NCBI GenBank assembly: GCA_028641055.1
Contig: CM054061.1
Span: forward strand, 59,070,825-59,134,824
Length of the DNA stretch: 64,000 nucleotides
Origin: Alopecurus myosuroides
Lineage: Eukaryota > Streptophyta > Magnoliopsida > Poales > Poaceae
Direction of reading: 5' to 3'
Made by a program: the position numbers and the translations under genes. Each line of letters opens with the position of its first letter. The first letter of the stretch is position 1. The notes beneath the pieces were generated by a model, which did not search any database, was not told where the DNA came from, and saw nothing but the letters and a program-made list of their open reading frames with translations. Below, piece by piece: positions 42,660-52,204 of the stretch.

Positions 42660-43149
42660 TGATCTGCACATCTTCACCTGGTCATGTCCTCAGCACATTT
42701 TTCTTCTCGCTTGTTTTTGGTGCTCGAACAGGAGGTTCCCTCCGTCCGCACGGTAGCTGGATCGGCTGAAATAATCATTGTAACTGAACCTTTTTTTCAC
42801 CGTAGTGCAATGAGATGAAAACATGTTGAACGAGTGAACATTTGTCGAAGGAAGTGGATGGAAGGCCATCTTCATCCTGTTGAATTTATGTGAAAGTTGT
42901 TTCATATTTGCTGGAATTGGCGGATCATGCGAAGAATGCTTGGTGTCAGATTCTTGGCGGTTGTCATTTTCCATGAGCTTGTGGATCAGGGTACTGCTCT
43001 GTTAATCTCCTCCACCCTAGCCTATTCGTTGTAACTTTTCGCAGAGTATCACAAATCTCCCATGTCAAGGTTTTTGTCGCCATCTCCCCATCCTCCCACT
43101 GCAAGCATATTTGCTCCACGAAAACCCCATTGTCGCCTGTTGTCGGAGA
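42660..43149. other. 3' flank of the NDUFA3-like gene
   Basis: Probably the 3' UTR and downstream sequence, up to the insertion of the Reina-type element. No further gene is seen. Confidence 0.45.
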
Positions 43150-43154
43150 GATAG
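43150..43154. repeat. Target-site duplication GATAG (left)
   Basis: Pairs with 48593-48597. Confidence 0.92.
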
Positions 43155-43473
43155 TGTCAGCGACCCAGCACACACGGCTACCGTGCACCACGCATCAGGA
43201 ACAGCGGACGGTCAGGATCACGCGGAAGGCAGGCCCACGAGAGATCGAAGGGCCCCAAGTTGGCTAAGCAACGGCGAATGGGAAGTTGCCACGGGGGCGA
43301 GGCCCTCTACTTAAGCGTAGCTCTGTCTCTGTAAAAGTTGGCTTGGAACGGAAGAAAGAAACGGCGATGCCGTCTGTAAGGAACTAGCTCGGGGGAGGTT
43401 GGGAGGAACGAGCTTAATTCATCCAAATTTCTCTTGTTTCCTTGATTGATTCCACCATAGCTAGGAGCTTACA
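43155..43473 (+). repeat. 5' LTR of the Reina-type element
   Basis: 319 bp, TGTCAGCGACCC to AGGAGCTTACA. It contains the same short open frame that forms the C-terminus of pol in the other LTR. Confidence 0.93.
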
Positions 43474-43490
43474 ATTGGTATCCAGAGCCT
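43474..43490 (+). other. Primer-binding site, iMet type
   Basis: ATTGGTATCCAGAGCCT follows the LTR. It matches the initiator-Met primer site TGGTATCAGAGC apart from one inserted C. Confidence 0.7.
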
Positions 43491-43577
43491 TCTCCACGCC
43501 CAATTTTTTTTCCCACCCTGGATCTGCCAAATCACCACTACCTCACGCGATTCTCCACCAAAGTTCGATCGGAAGCC

Positions 43578-45640
43578 ATGGACCAGCTCTCCGATGAATC
43601 TCGCACTCTCTACGAGTTGATCCGCTCGGAGAATACGGCGGAATACGAGGCTCGCTTCCTCGATTACCAGAAGAGGACCCTGGACGAGGTCCGGAAGTTC
43701 GTGCTCGAGACCAATAAGCAAGTCAAGACGGTGGGCGATGCGGTCGAAGCCGTCAGGGCGTCCGCGGCAGCCGATCTGGAGTCGCTCAAGGTCTCCATCG
43801 GCTCAGATCTGAAGACCGTCAACGATTCCCTCAGCTCTGAGATCAAGGCCCTCACCGCAACACTGGCAAGGGGATCGCGCCCGGATCCAGGCGCATCGAT
43901 GGATCGAGATGCTGGCTCACCGTTTCGAGGTGCAGGCAACCACAGCCAAGGGCACCACTCGACGGCGCTACACCGGGGACCGACGTTTGTCACTCATTCG
44001 TCCTCCCCGGTCGGAGGTAACAATTCCGGCCGTTGCTCTCTTACTGAATTGGATACAGGGCATGTTCAGACCGAGAGTTCTAACGCTTATTCCTCTGGTT
44101 ATCGTGCGAGCCTGCCGCAATTCGATGGAGCAAATCCCAAATTATGGCAAATTCGCTGTGAAGAGTACTTTGATCGATGGCAGACACAGCACCAGCACTG
44201 GGTCTCCAACGCATCATCGTTGTTCACGGGGGCAGCAGCGACCTGGCTGGAGTCTTATCTGCAGAAATCACCGGCACCCGCTTGGCAGGAATTCGTGTCA
44301 GCAGTTCAGGCAAGGTTCAGTCGTAACCAGCATTCCATCTTGGTCAGACGCCTCATCCATATCCATCAGTCAGGTTCCGTGGAGGATTACGTGCAGCGGT
44401 TCTCAGAATTAGTGGATCAAATAGCAGTTTATGAACCAAGGCCTGACAGTGTGCACTACGTCACCAAATTTCTTTATGGCTTGCAACCTGGCGTGCGGGT
44501 TTTGGTGGCTATTCAGCAGCCGGCAACGTTGGAGAATGCATACTCGCTAGCTCTGCTGTATGAAGAACTCGGAGATGGTACTGCTCCATTACAAATGCCC
44601 GTCGCATCGTCTGTACCGTGGCGCCGCAACAACTCGCCGCCACAACCCCCGACTCCACCGGCTAAGTGGATTTCTCGTACGGTAGAAGAAAAACGAGTTG
44701 CAGAGCAAGGAAGGGGAGCTGCTGATGAAAAATGGAACAGCCTCAAAGCATACCGAAGAGCTAAGGGGCTTTGCTTCACTTGCGCCGAGAAATGGAGCCC
44801 TGCACATCAGTGCAAGACATCGGTTTCTCTGCATGTTGTCCAGGAAATGGTGGAGTTTATGCAAGTAACTGAAGAGAGCGAGGAACTGACTCCGTCAGAA
44901 ACAGCATCGACTGAGCAAGGCTCGCCACAGTCGCTCCACACACTGTCAGCAGCGGCATTGGCCCCAGGTATTGCCGCTCCGCGCACGATGCAGTTACAAG
45001 TACGCATCCAAGGGCACTCGTTCTTGTTCCTAGTCGACTCGGGAAGCTCCACATGTTTCATTGACCGACGATTGTCGCAATTGCTCACGGGTGAAGTTCA
45101 GATACCAGTGCACATTCCCGTGAAGGTGGCTGGTGGAGCCATACTCACTTGTTCGTCTCAGTTCCCAGAACTGCAGTGGTCTGCTGATGGTGCAGATTTT
45201 ACTGACACATTTCGCGTGCTTGACCTGGCGAGCTACGACGGCATCATTGGCCTCGATTGGTTGGGCAAATACAGTCCAATGTTAACTCACTGGGAGCAGG
45301 GGTGGATTTCGTTTCAGCACAAGGGCAGGCAAGTGGTTCTTCACGGCGACGAATCTCGTTTGTGTACGCATGCGATTGTCGAAATTCAGATGCTGAGTGA
45401 ACAGCAGCAAGTCGATGTTCCGATCCCATTGGATGTGCAGGCAATCCTCGACCGATTTGAGTCCGTGTTCGCAGCCCCAGCTGGACTGCCGCCACGACGC
45501 CAATATGACCATCGTATTCCACTCATTCCAGGGGCCAGGCCTGTGTCAGTGAGACCCTACAGGGTAGCGCCGGAATTGAAAACAGAAATTGAGAACCAGG
45601 TGAAGGAACTGCTTGCCCAAGGGGTTATCGTGCAAGTGCC
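43578..45640 (+). CDS. Gag-protease of the Reina-type chromovirus
   Basis: ATG at 43578 (MDQLSDESRTLYELIRSEN). In order: a coiled N-terminal region, the Retrotrans_gag core (FDRWQTQHQHWVSNASS, AAATWLESYLQ, FSRNQHSILVRRL), a zinc knuckle variant C-x2-C with AEKWSPAHQC, and an aspartic protease (FLVDSGSSTCFIDRR). The start of pol follows, with the proline-rich RT entry (RPYRVAPELKTEIENQVKE). The frame is lost at about 45640, where the continuation shifts to another frame, and would end at a stop at 45707. Confidence 0.85.
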
Positions 45641-48433
45641 TTCGCGGCTCCAGTCCTGTTGGTTAAGAAGAAGGAGGAGCAAGGAGCTAAGCCGTGGCGG
45701 CTCGTGATCGACTACAGACCCCTCAACGCGCTGACCGTTAAAGGCAAATACCCGCTACCCATCATCGATGAACTCCTCGACGAACTCGCTGGCGCCAAGT
45801 GGTTCTCCAAATTGGACCTCAAAGCAGGGTATCACCAAATTCGTCTTGCTCCCGGGGAAGAACACAAGACGGCGTTCCAAACTCATAACGGCCATTACGA
45901 GTTCAAAGTTATGGCCTTCGGTCTGACGGGCGCACCGGCTACGTTCCAGCACGCCATGAACGCAACACTGGCACCTGTGTTGCGCCGTTTTGCGCTAGTG
46001 TTCTTCGACGATATACTGATTTACAGCAGAACATATACGGATCACCTGGATCACCTGACGCAAGTGCTTGCCATTTTGCAGAAGGACCATTGGCAGGTCA
46101 AGTTATCCAAGTGTGCTTTTGCCCAGCCGCAGGTGGCATACCTAGGCCATGTTATCTCTGCCCAAGGAGTTGCCACCGATGACCGTAAGATTCAGTCGAT
46201 TCAGTCATGGCCCAGTCCAGTTAATCAGCGGGAACTGCGAGGATTTTTGGGCTTAACAGGGTACTATCGTAAATTCATCCGCCATTATGCCATTATCAGT
46301 CAGCCGTTAACCGCTCTGCTCAAGAAGGGTGTGGTGTTCGTCTGGACAACTGATACAGAAACGGCATTTCAGACCCTGAAAACTGCCATGGTGACTGCGC
46401 CAGTGTTAAACTTGCCTGACTTCACTGAACAATTCATCGTGGACACGGACGCGTGCGATGTGGGCATTGGAGCTGTCCTATCTCAGAAGGGGCATCCCAT
46501 TGCGTTCGTGAGCCGTGCTCTTGGCCCCAGGAACAGAGGACTATCAGTGTACGAAAATGAGTATCTGGCTATCTTGCTTGCTATCCAGCATTGGCGATCG
46601 TATCTGCAACTAAGGGACTTCGTTATTCGAACGGATCATAAGAGTCTTATTCATTTGGATGACCAGCGATTGCACACAGACTGGCAACGCAAAGCATTGA
46701 CGAAGCTCATGGGCCTCCAGTACACCATTCAGTATAAAAAGGGGGTGCACAATGGTGCCGCGGATGCACTCTCCAGGAAGCCACCTGCGAGTTCAGAAGT
46801 TTTCGCTCTCACAGCAGTCCAGCCCACTTGGCTCACTTCTGTGGCGCGTACATATGACAGCGATCCACGCGCGCAAACACTGCTGCAGCAACTGTCCCTC
46901 GATCCTGCGTCCGTCCCAGGTTACACATTGTCTCAGGGGCTTCTGCGTCACAAGAACAAAATCTGGCTGGGCAACGATGCTGAAGTACAGAAGCAAATTA
47001 TCTCAGCGTTTCATGACAGCCCGCAAGGGGGGCACTCGGGGTTTCCAGTAACATATCGTCGTTTGCTGTCGCTCTTCAGTTGGGATGGGATGAAGCACAG
47101 GGTACGCGAGTATGTTCGTGAATGCCACATCTGTCAGCAAGCCAAGTCTGAGCGCATGCCACCAGCGGGCCTTCTACAGCCACTACCAATTCCTTCAGCC
47201 CCCTGGGAAGTGGCGACCATGGATTTCATCAGTGGCTTGCCGCCGTCGCGTCAATTCGACTGCCTCCTTGTCGTGGTCGATAAACTCACCAAGTACGCCC
47301 ACTTTGTTCCCCTTAAGCATCCATTCACGGCCCAGAAAGTAGCTGAATTGTTTGTGGACCACATTTATCGCCTGCACGGTATGCCTGGTTCCTTGGTCTC
47401 GGACCGTGATCCCATCTTCACAAGTGCGTTCTGGCAATCAGTGTTCCGCGCCACTGGCACCCAGCTTAAGCTCAGTACAGCGAACCATCCGGAGACTGAT
47501 GGTCAAACAGAATGGGTGAATCAATCGATCGAGTGCTACCTGCGTTGCTTCATTGGTACGCACCCACAGAATTGGTCGAAATTGATCAGCTTGTGTGAAT
47601 TTTGGTACAATACAAATTGGCACGCGTCATTGGGCAAGTCACCGTTCGAGCTCTTGTATGGACACCCGCCCAGGTACTTTGGTGTTGTTTCCTCTGACTC
47701 TATTGCTAACAGTGATGTTCAAGTGTGGCTTCAGGATCGCGAGATTGTCCTTGCGTCCGTTCGTCAACACCTGCTGCGCATGCAGCAGCGCATGAAGGAC
47801 CAGGCTGACAAGAACAGGCGCGAACGCTCCTTTGCAGTGGGCGATGAAGTATTCCTTCGTTTGCAGCCATATATCCAGTCCTCGGTGCATCGCAGAGCTA
47901 ATCACAAGCTTGCTTTCAAGTTTTTCGGCCCGTTTCGCATCATTGAGCGCGTGGGCGCAGTGGCGTATAAGCTGGATCTTTCTCTGGGGAGCCGCGTGCA
48001 CCCGGTGTTCCATGTTTCACAGCTAAAACCGTGCATTGGTCCGCGGCCACAGGTATCACCTAACTTGCCAGACCCAGCTGCCATGTTTCAGGTTCCAGTG
48101 CGTGTCTTGGGCTCGCGATCTCGCTCCAAGGGACAGCGAGTGGTGCAGCAAGTTCTGGTCCAGTGGAGTGGGTCGCAGAAGGAACAGGCGACCTGGGAAG
48201 ACGCTGAAGCCCTACAGCAGCAATTCCCGCGTGCGCCTGCTTGGGGGCAAGCAGGCACTCAACCGGGGGGGATTGTCAGCGACCCAGCACACACGGCTAC
48301 CGTGCACCACGCATCAGGAACAACGGACAGTCAGGATACCGCGGAAGGCAGGCCCACGAGAGATCGAAGGGCCCCAAGTTGGCTAAGCAACGGCGAATGG
48401 GAAGTTGCCACGGGGGCGAGGCCCTCTACTTAA
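45641..48433 (+). CDS. Pol of the Reina-type chromovirus (RT, RNase H, integrase, chromodomain)
   Basis: Continuation in a shifted frame: FAAPVLLVKKKEEQG, then RT (WFSKLDLKAGYHQIRL, FGLTGAPATFQHAMN, LVFFDDILIYS) and RNase H (FIVDTDACDVGIGAVL). Integrase has the H-H-C-C finger (GGHSG, ECHICQQAKSE) and a DDE core (MDFISGLPPS, SDRDPIFTS, ETDGQTEWVN). A chromodomain-like end follows (VLVQWSGSQKEQATWEDAE), which is thought to steer integration to chromatin marks. The frame passes through the polypurine tract into the 3' LTR and stops at 48433. Confidence 0.85.
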   Translation, partial: FAAPVLLVKKKEEQGAKPWRLVIDYRPLNALTVKGKYPLPIIDELLDELAGAKWFSKLDLKAGYHQIRLAPGEEHKTAFQTHNGHYEFKVMAFGLTGAPATFQHAMNATLAPVLRRFALVFFDDILIYSRTYTDHLDHLTQVLAILQKDHWQVKLSKCAFAQPQVAYLGHVISAQGVATDDRKIQSIQSWPSPVNQRELRGFLGLTGYYRKFIRHYAIISQPLTALLKKGVVFVWTTDTETAFQTLKTAMVTAPVLNLPDFTEQFIVDTDACDVGIGAVLSQKGHPIAFVSRALGPRNRGLSVYENEYLAILLAIQHWRSYLQLRDFVIRTDHKSLIHLDDQRLHTDWQRKALTKLMGLQYTIQYKKGVHNGAADALSRKPPASSEVFALTAVQPTWLTSVARTYDSDPRAQTLLQQLSLDPASVPGYTLSQGLLRHKNKIWLGNDAEVQKQIISAFHDSPQGGHSGFPVTYRRLLSLFSWDGMKHRVREYVRECHICQQAKSERMPPAGLLQPLPIPSAPWEVATMDFISGLPPSRQFDCLLVVVDKLTKYAHFVPLKHPFTAQKVAELFVDHIYRLHGMPGSLVSDRDPIFTSAFWQSVFRATGTQLKLSTANHPETDGQTEWVNQSIECYLRCFIGTHPQNWSKLISLCEFWYNTNWHASLGKSPFELLYGHPPRYFGVVSSDSIANSDVQVWLQDREIVLASVRQHLLRMQQRMKDQADKNRRERSFAVGDEVFLRLQPYIQSSVHRRANHKLAFKFFGPFRIIERVGAVAYKLDLSLGSRVHPVFHVSQLKPCIGPRPQVSPNLPDPAAMFQVPVRVLGSRSRSKGQRVVQQVLVQWSGSQKEQATWEDAEALQQQFPRAPAWGQAGTQPGGIVSDPAHTATVHHASGTTDSQDTAEGRPTRDRRAPSWLSNGEWEVATGARPST
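48264..48273 (+). other. Polypurine tract of the Reina-type element
   Basis: CGGGGGGGAT directly before the TG of the 3' LTR. Confidence 0.7.
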
Positions 48434-48592
48434 GCGTAGCTCTGTCTCTGTAAAAGTTGGCTTGGAACGTAAGAAAGAAACGGCGATGCCGTCTGTAAGG
48501 AACTAGCTCGGGGGAGGTTGGGAGGAACAAGCTTAATTCATCCAAATTTCTCTTGTTTCCTTGATTGATTCCACCATAGCTAGGAGCTTACA
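48274..48592 (+). repeat. 3' LTR of the Reina-type element
   Basis: 319 bp, the same length as the left LTR. A G-rich polypurine tract (GGGGGGGAT) adjoins on the left. Confidence 0.93.
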
Positions 48593-48597
48593 GATAG
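48593..48597. repeat. Target-site duplication GATAG (right)
   Basis: Second copy, directly after the right LTR. Confidence 0.92.
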
Positions 48598-48613
48598 GAG
48601 GAAGATGCTGTCA

Positions 48614-48768
48614 TGGGCTGGGCTACTCCCAGTCGCACGTTTCACCCAGTAAACCCACTACTGGACTACTGTAACATGAGGATGAAGGCCCACACATTCA
48701 AGCCCGGCCCAACCGACTCCCTAAGCGTCCACGAAACCTAGGGTTTACGAGCGCACACTTGTATAAAG
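48614..48768 (+). promoter_or_regulatory. Promoter of the eL28 gene
   Basis: Site II elements TGGGCT (48614) and GGCCCA (48688 and 48706), a telo-box-like AAACCTAGGGTTTA (48734-48747) and TATAAAG (48762-48768) lie in the order expected for plant ribosomal protein genes. Transcription probably starts near 48790. The first, non-coding exon ends at 48869 before GTACGC, and the 5' UTR intron ends near 49373. Confidence 0.7.
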
Positions 48769-49384
48769 CGCCGAGCTCCGGGCTTTCCCAACCTTCCGCA
48801 TCCATCACCAGCACGCCGCCCCCCGAAGCACCCGAGCAGACCAAGGCGGCGCTGCAGCTCCCATCTCCGGTACGCGCTCGACCCCTCGTCCCCTCCTCCC
48901 CTCTTCATCTCATGTGCTGTACGCGGATCTCGTAACTAGCATGCTTAGATTCCGCCAGCGTAATACCCCGTCGCACACCTGATTGCTTGTGCTAGCTTCC
49001 GCGGTTCTGTTCGTTGTCGTTGCTGTTCTAGTATTTTGTCCGTGGTAATGGCATCCGTGGTCGCTGGTTTGTGTAGGCGAGTTATTCCTTGGATAGATCA
49101 CATCCTGAGCTAAAACCGACCAGTGTGGCTGATTATGTTTCCTCTTATTAGAAAGATCTGTGTACACACTTGTGAATGATCGATGGAAGCCACAAGCTTG
49201 TCCACCGCTGGAGTTGTTGTTTCTGACCTAAACAAACTTTAATTTGCAACTGACTCCCATTTCTTTGCAAAGGGTCAAATGTTACCTTAATCTTGTGTAT
49301 GATTATCTGCCCTGAATCAACTTACTGCCTGTAGGAGCGATCTAATGTTGATTTTTTTTGCCTGCGATGGTAGGTGAAAGGAAG

Positions 49385-51518
49385 ATGACTACCGTTCCGG
49401 GATCTCTTGTCTGGGAGCTTGTCAAGAAGAACAACTGCTTCCTGATCAAGCAGTTCGGCAACAGCAACGCCAAGGTGCAGTTCAGCAAGGAGCCCAACAA
49501 CCTCTACAACGTCCACTCCTACAAGTTCTCTGGTCGGTAGCTAGCTGCTTACACAGTTTTCAGCCATTTGATGCACATATATAGGCCTTAATGTCCATAG
49601 AACTATGTTTGCATGTAGCTGTCAGGCTTGTATTGACTTTTGTGGGTTTTTTCAGGCTTGGCCAACAGCAAGACCGTGACGATCCAGCCGTCGGCGGGAG
49701 AGGACAAGGCTGTCGTCCTCTCCACGACCAAGACCAAGAAGCAGAACACCCCTTCCAAGCTCCAGCACAAGAATGTGATGCGCAAGGAGTTCCGCAAGAT
49801 GGCCAAGGCTGTCAAGAACCAGGTAAATAACACGATGAAGTTGCTTCACTGAAATTTCCTTGTTATGCTTGTCGTCTAGGCTGTGACTCATTTGTTTAAG
49901 AACACCTTTCTTATTCTGCAATACATAGGTCTAAAACAATATCGAATGCTAATTATCACCAATGTTTTGTATGTGGTCCTGTTTTATCAGTTGGTAGAGC
50001 TTTGTAGTTGCACAAATTTATTTCGTTTGTGAAATCTACTTCTAATGTGTAAGAAGTATCTCTTTTTAGTGAATCTGTTATGTTTCCTTTTTGGATTCAC
50101 TTGGTGATCTGTGGTACTGCTATGATGAGCCGTGACAATAAGAATACCAACCGATCAATTGGTTATTCGATGAAATACTTTTAACGCTTGGCTTCTGAGC
50201 ATTACCTGCTAGGAATCTATTTTGGTTCTCTGTTTAGGTTTCATTAGTCACCATAGTTATTGCTGTGCTGAGCTGTAACAATAAGAATACCAACAAATCA
50301 ATTGGTTATATGGGGATATGTGTTATCTGTATGTTTATGTTTCAGAATTCACCACGAGTTTTTGCTGTGATGAGCCGTAACAATAAGAAGACCAACCGAT
50401 CAATTGGTTCTTCAGTGAAATATTCTCAACGCTTGGCTTCTGAGCTAAACCTGCTTGGAATGTGTTTTGTCTCTGTCTGTTTAGTTTTTATTAGACGCCA
50501 TAACTTTTGCTGTGATGAGCCGTAACAATAAGAAGGCCAACCGATCAATTGGTTCTTCAGTGAAATATTCTTAACGCTTGGCTTCTGAGCTTGGTATGTT
50601 ATTAGGAATCAGTTCTTTTTATATGTTTGGGTTCATTGTTTGCCAATGTTATTGCTGTGATGAGCCGTAAACATAAGAAGGCCAACCGATCAATTGGTTC
50701 TTCAGTGAAATATTCTTAACGCTTGGCTTCTGAGCTTAGTATGTTATTTGGAATCAGTTCTGTTTATATGTTTGGGTTTTCATTGTTTACCAATGTTATT
50801 GCTGTGATGAGCCGTAAACATAAGAAGGGCCAACCGATCAATTGGTTCTTCAGTGAAATTTTCCTTTACGCTTGGCTTCTGAGCTTAACTGAACTCTTAG
50901 AGATTCTGCTTTTTTTTTTCCAGGATTGTGTCTCTTCTTGATAAATTGATTCTTCAGTGAAATACTCTTTTACGCTTGGCTTCTGAGCCAACTTGTTGAG
51001 GATTTGTTTTCTTTGTGTTTAGTTTGCTTACCAAGATATTGCTGTGATGAGCCGTAACACATGAGAAGACCAACCGATCAATTGGTTTTTCTACGATATA
51101 CACTTTTACGCTTGGCTTCTGAGCTGAACCTGTAAGGCAGTCTGTTTGCTTTGGTTGCTATGTTTTTGAGCAGTGATCTAAGATACTGCTGTGGAAATAA
51201 CCTTTTACACCTAGCTTATTTGATAAACCTGCAGACAACTTGTCCTGTTATTCACTAGAATACTTGTGTGCATTTTGGAAAAAAATGTCACAACCTTTGC
51301 TTACCCAAATTTGGATTATCTGGATAGCGCTACTTTGTTGACACCTTGTAATTGTTTTGACCTTAACTGGTTGTTCCTCTATTCTCCAGGTCTGCAACAA
51401 CAACTACAGGCCTGATCTGACCAAGCCGGCTCTCGCAAGGCTAAGCTCGGTGTACCGCAGCCTCCAGGTTTCCAAGTCTGGCATCAAGAAGAAGAACAGG
51501 CAGCCAACTAAGCTGTAA
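49385..51518 (+). CDS. RPL28: 60S ribosomal protein eL28, 147 aa
   Basis: Coding exons 49385-49532, 49656-49822 and 51390-51518 keep one frame and give 147 residues. It starts [20 protein letters not shown] and continues with [40 protein letters not shown], then [36 protein letters not shown], and ends [10 protein letters not shown]. Length and motifs fit plant L28e, a cytosolic large-subunit protein. Upstream is a 5' UTR intron, common in ribosomal protein genes. The last intron (49823-51389) is long and carries a snoRNA array, so the gene is also a snoRNA host. Confidence 0.95.
50119..50200 (+). ncRNA. C/D-box snoRNA, array copy 1
   Basis: Box C ATGATGA (50122-50128) and box D CTGA (50195-50198), 66 bases between the boxes. 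An internal C'-like GATGA occurs in TTCGATGAAAT. The guide AACGCTTGGCT ends one base before box D and is complementary to AGCCAAGCGUU of 25S rRNA. Confidence 0.8.
50262..50311 (+). pseudogene. Degraded snoRNA, array copy 2
   Basis: Only the 5' half is kept. Box C is changed to GTGCTGA, and CTGTAACAATAAGAATACCA with a TCAATTGGTT block is present. The guide and box D are missing, so it should not be functional. Confidence 0.65.
50364..50446 (+). ncRNA. C/D-box snoRNA, array copy 3
   Basis: Box C GTGATGA (50367-50373), box D CTGA (50440-50443), guide CAACGCTTGGCT before box D. It has an internal CCAACCGATCAATTGGTT segment with complementary ends. Confidence 0.82.
50509..50591 (+). ncRNA. C/D-box snoRNA, array copy 4
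   Basis: Box C GTGATGA (50512-50518), box D CTGA (50585-50588), guide AACGCTTGGCT. It is nearly identical to copy 3. Confidence 0.82.
50654..50736 (+). ncRNA. C/D-box snoRNA, array copy 5
   Basis: Box C GTGATGA (50657-50663), box D CTGA (50730-50733), guide AACGCTTGGCT. CGTAAACATAAG replaces CGTAACAATAAG. Confidence 0.82.
50801..50885 (+). ncRNA. C/D-box snoRNA, array copy 6
   Basis: Box C GTGATGA (50804-50810), box D CTGA (50879-50882). The guide is ACGCTTGGCT, one base shorter because TTTACG replaces TTAACG. Confidence 0.8.
50946..50989 (+). pseudogene. Degraded snoRNA, array copy 7
   Basis: Only the 3' half is kept (GATTCTTCAGTGAAATACTC, TACGCTTGGCTT, CTGA at 50983-50986). No box C is seen upstream. 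Confidence 0.65.
51041..51125 (+). ncRNA. C/D-box snoRNA, array copy 8
   Basis: Box C GTGATGA (51044-51050), box D CTGA (51119-51122), guide ACGCTTGGCT. The middle differs (CTACGATATAC). A faint further remnant may lie at about 51185-51225. Confidence 0.78.
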
Positions 51519-51964
51519 AATGCGCGATGCTTTTGATCAGTTTTGAGTCTTGTTAAGTGGAGAAACCATGTTACAAACCCGCCCTAGTTTGTACTCCGAC
51601 TGTGATAGAATGCCTGTGTCGACCTATAATTATTGTTTGTTTTGCACTGATGAGCGCCTTTGTTCTGTCGGATTTGAAACCAGCGTGCTTCTTCTTCGGA
51701 TTTGCCTGTGTCGACTTTTTAACTGCTGCACTTAAATTTTGAGCTGGTGTTTGGCTGTGTTTATTTGTTATGTTTGTGGTGTCAGGTGCAATGTTCATGT
51801 TCACGCACCCATTTGAACGTATGGACCCCAATTAGCAGGTACATAAAACTGAGCCGACAGAATCAACTGGTTGTACCGTGTCATTTTCTTTACAGGTTTT
51901 CTGTTTTTATTTAGCAGCATTTTTCAGATACTTCCGTGAACTCAGGCACTCTGCATTGATGATA

Positions 51965-52119
51965 CTCCCTCCGTTCCAAAATAGATGACTTTCATTTGTC
52001 CATATATGCATGTATCTAGACTTTCATTTGTCCATATATGCATGTATTTAGACATGTTTTAGTGTTAGATACATCCATATATGGAGAAGTGGAAGTCATC
52101 TATTTTGGAATGGAGGGAG
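51965..52119. mobile_element. Stowaway MITE with internal tandem duplication
   Basis: 155 bp between TA duplications (51963-51964, 52120-52121), ends CTCCCTCCGTTCCAAAATAG and CTATTTTGGAATGGAGGGAG. The block GACTTTCATTTGTCCATATA occurs twice in tandem near the left end. Confidence 0.92.
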
Positions 52120-52204
52120 TACCTCTTAGAGCATCTCCGTAGTCACCGCGCTTGCGCATGCAAGCATGTCCTGGCGCGGACGGCGGTCCTCGCCACGATC
52201 ACGA

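Larger units (their letters stand above)
43155..48592 (+). mobile_element. Complete Reina-type chromovirus (Ty3/gypsy)
   Basis: 5438 bp with 319-bp LTRs at 43155-43473 and 48274-48592 and target duplication GATAG (43150-43154, 48593-48597). Plus sense: LTR, iMet-type primer site, gag-protease, RT-RNase H, integrase, chromodomain-like tail, polypurine tract, LTR. Short LTRs, total length near 5.4 kb and the chromodomain fit the Reina lineage. The LTRs differ at about six or seven positions by eye. A frameshift near 45640 separates gag-protease from pol, so it is probably non-functional unless recoded. Confidence 0.93.

Noticed and set aside
50119..51125. Simple minisatellite as the explanation for the eL28 intron repeats
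   Set aside because: Box C, box D and the guide keep their spacing while the sequences between units vary, which fits snoRNA units better than a plain minisatellite.
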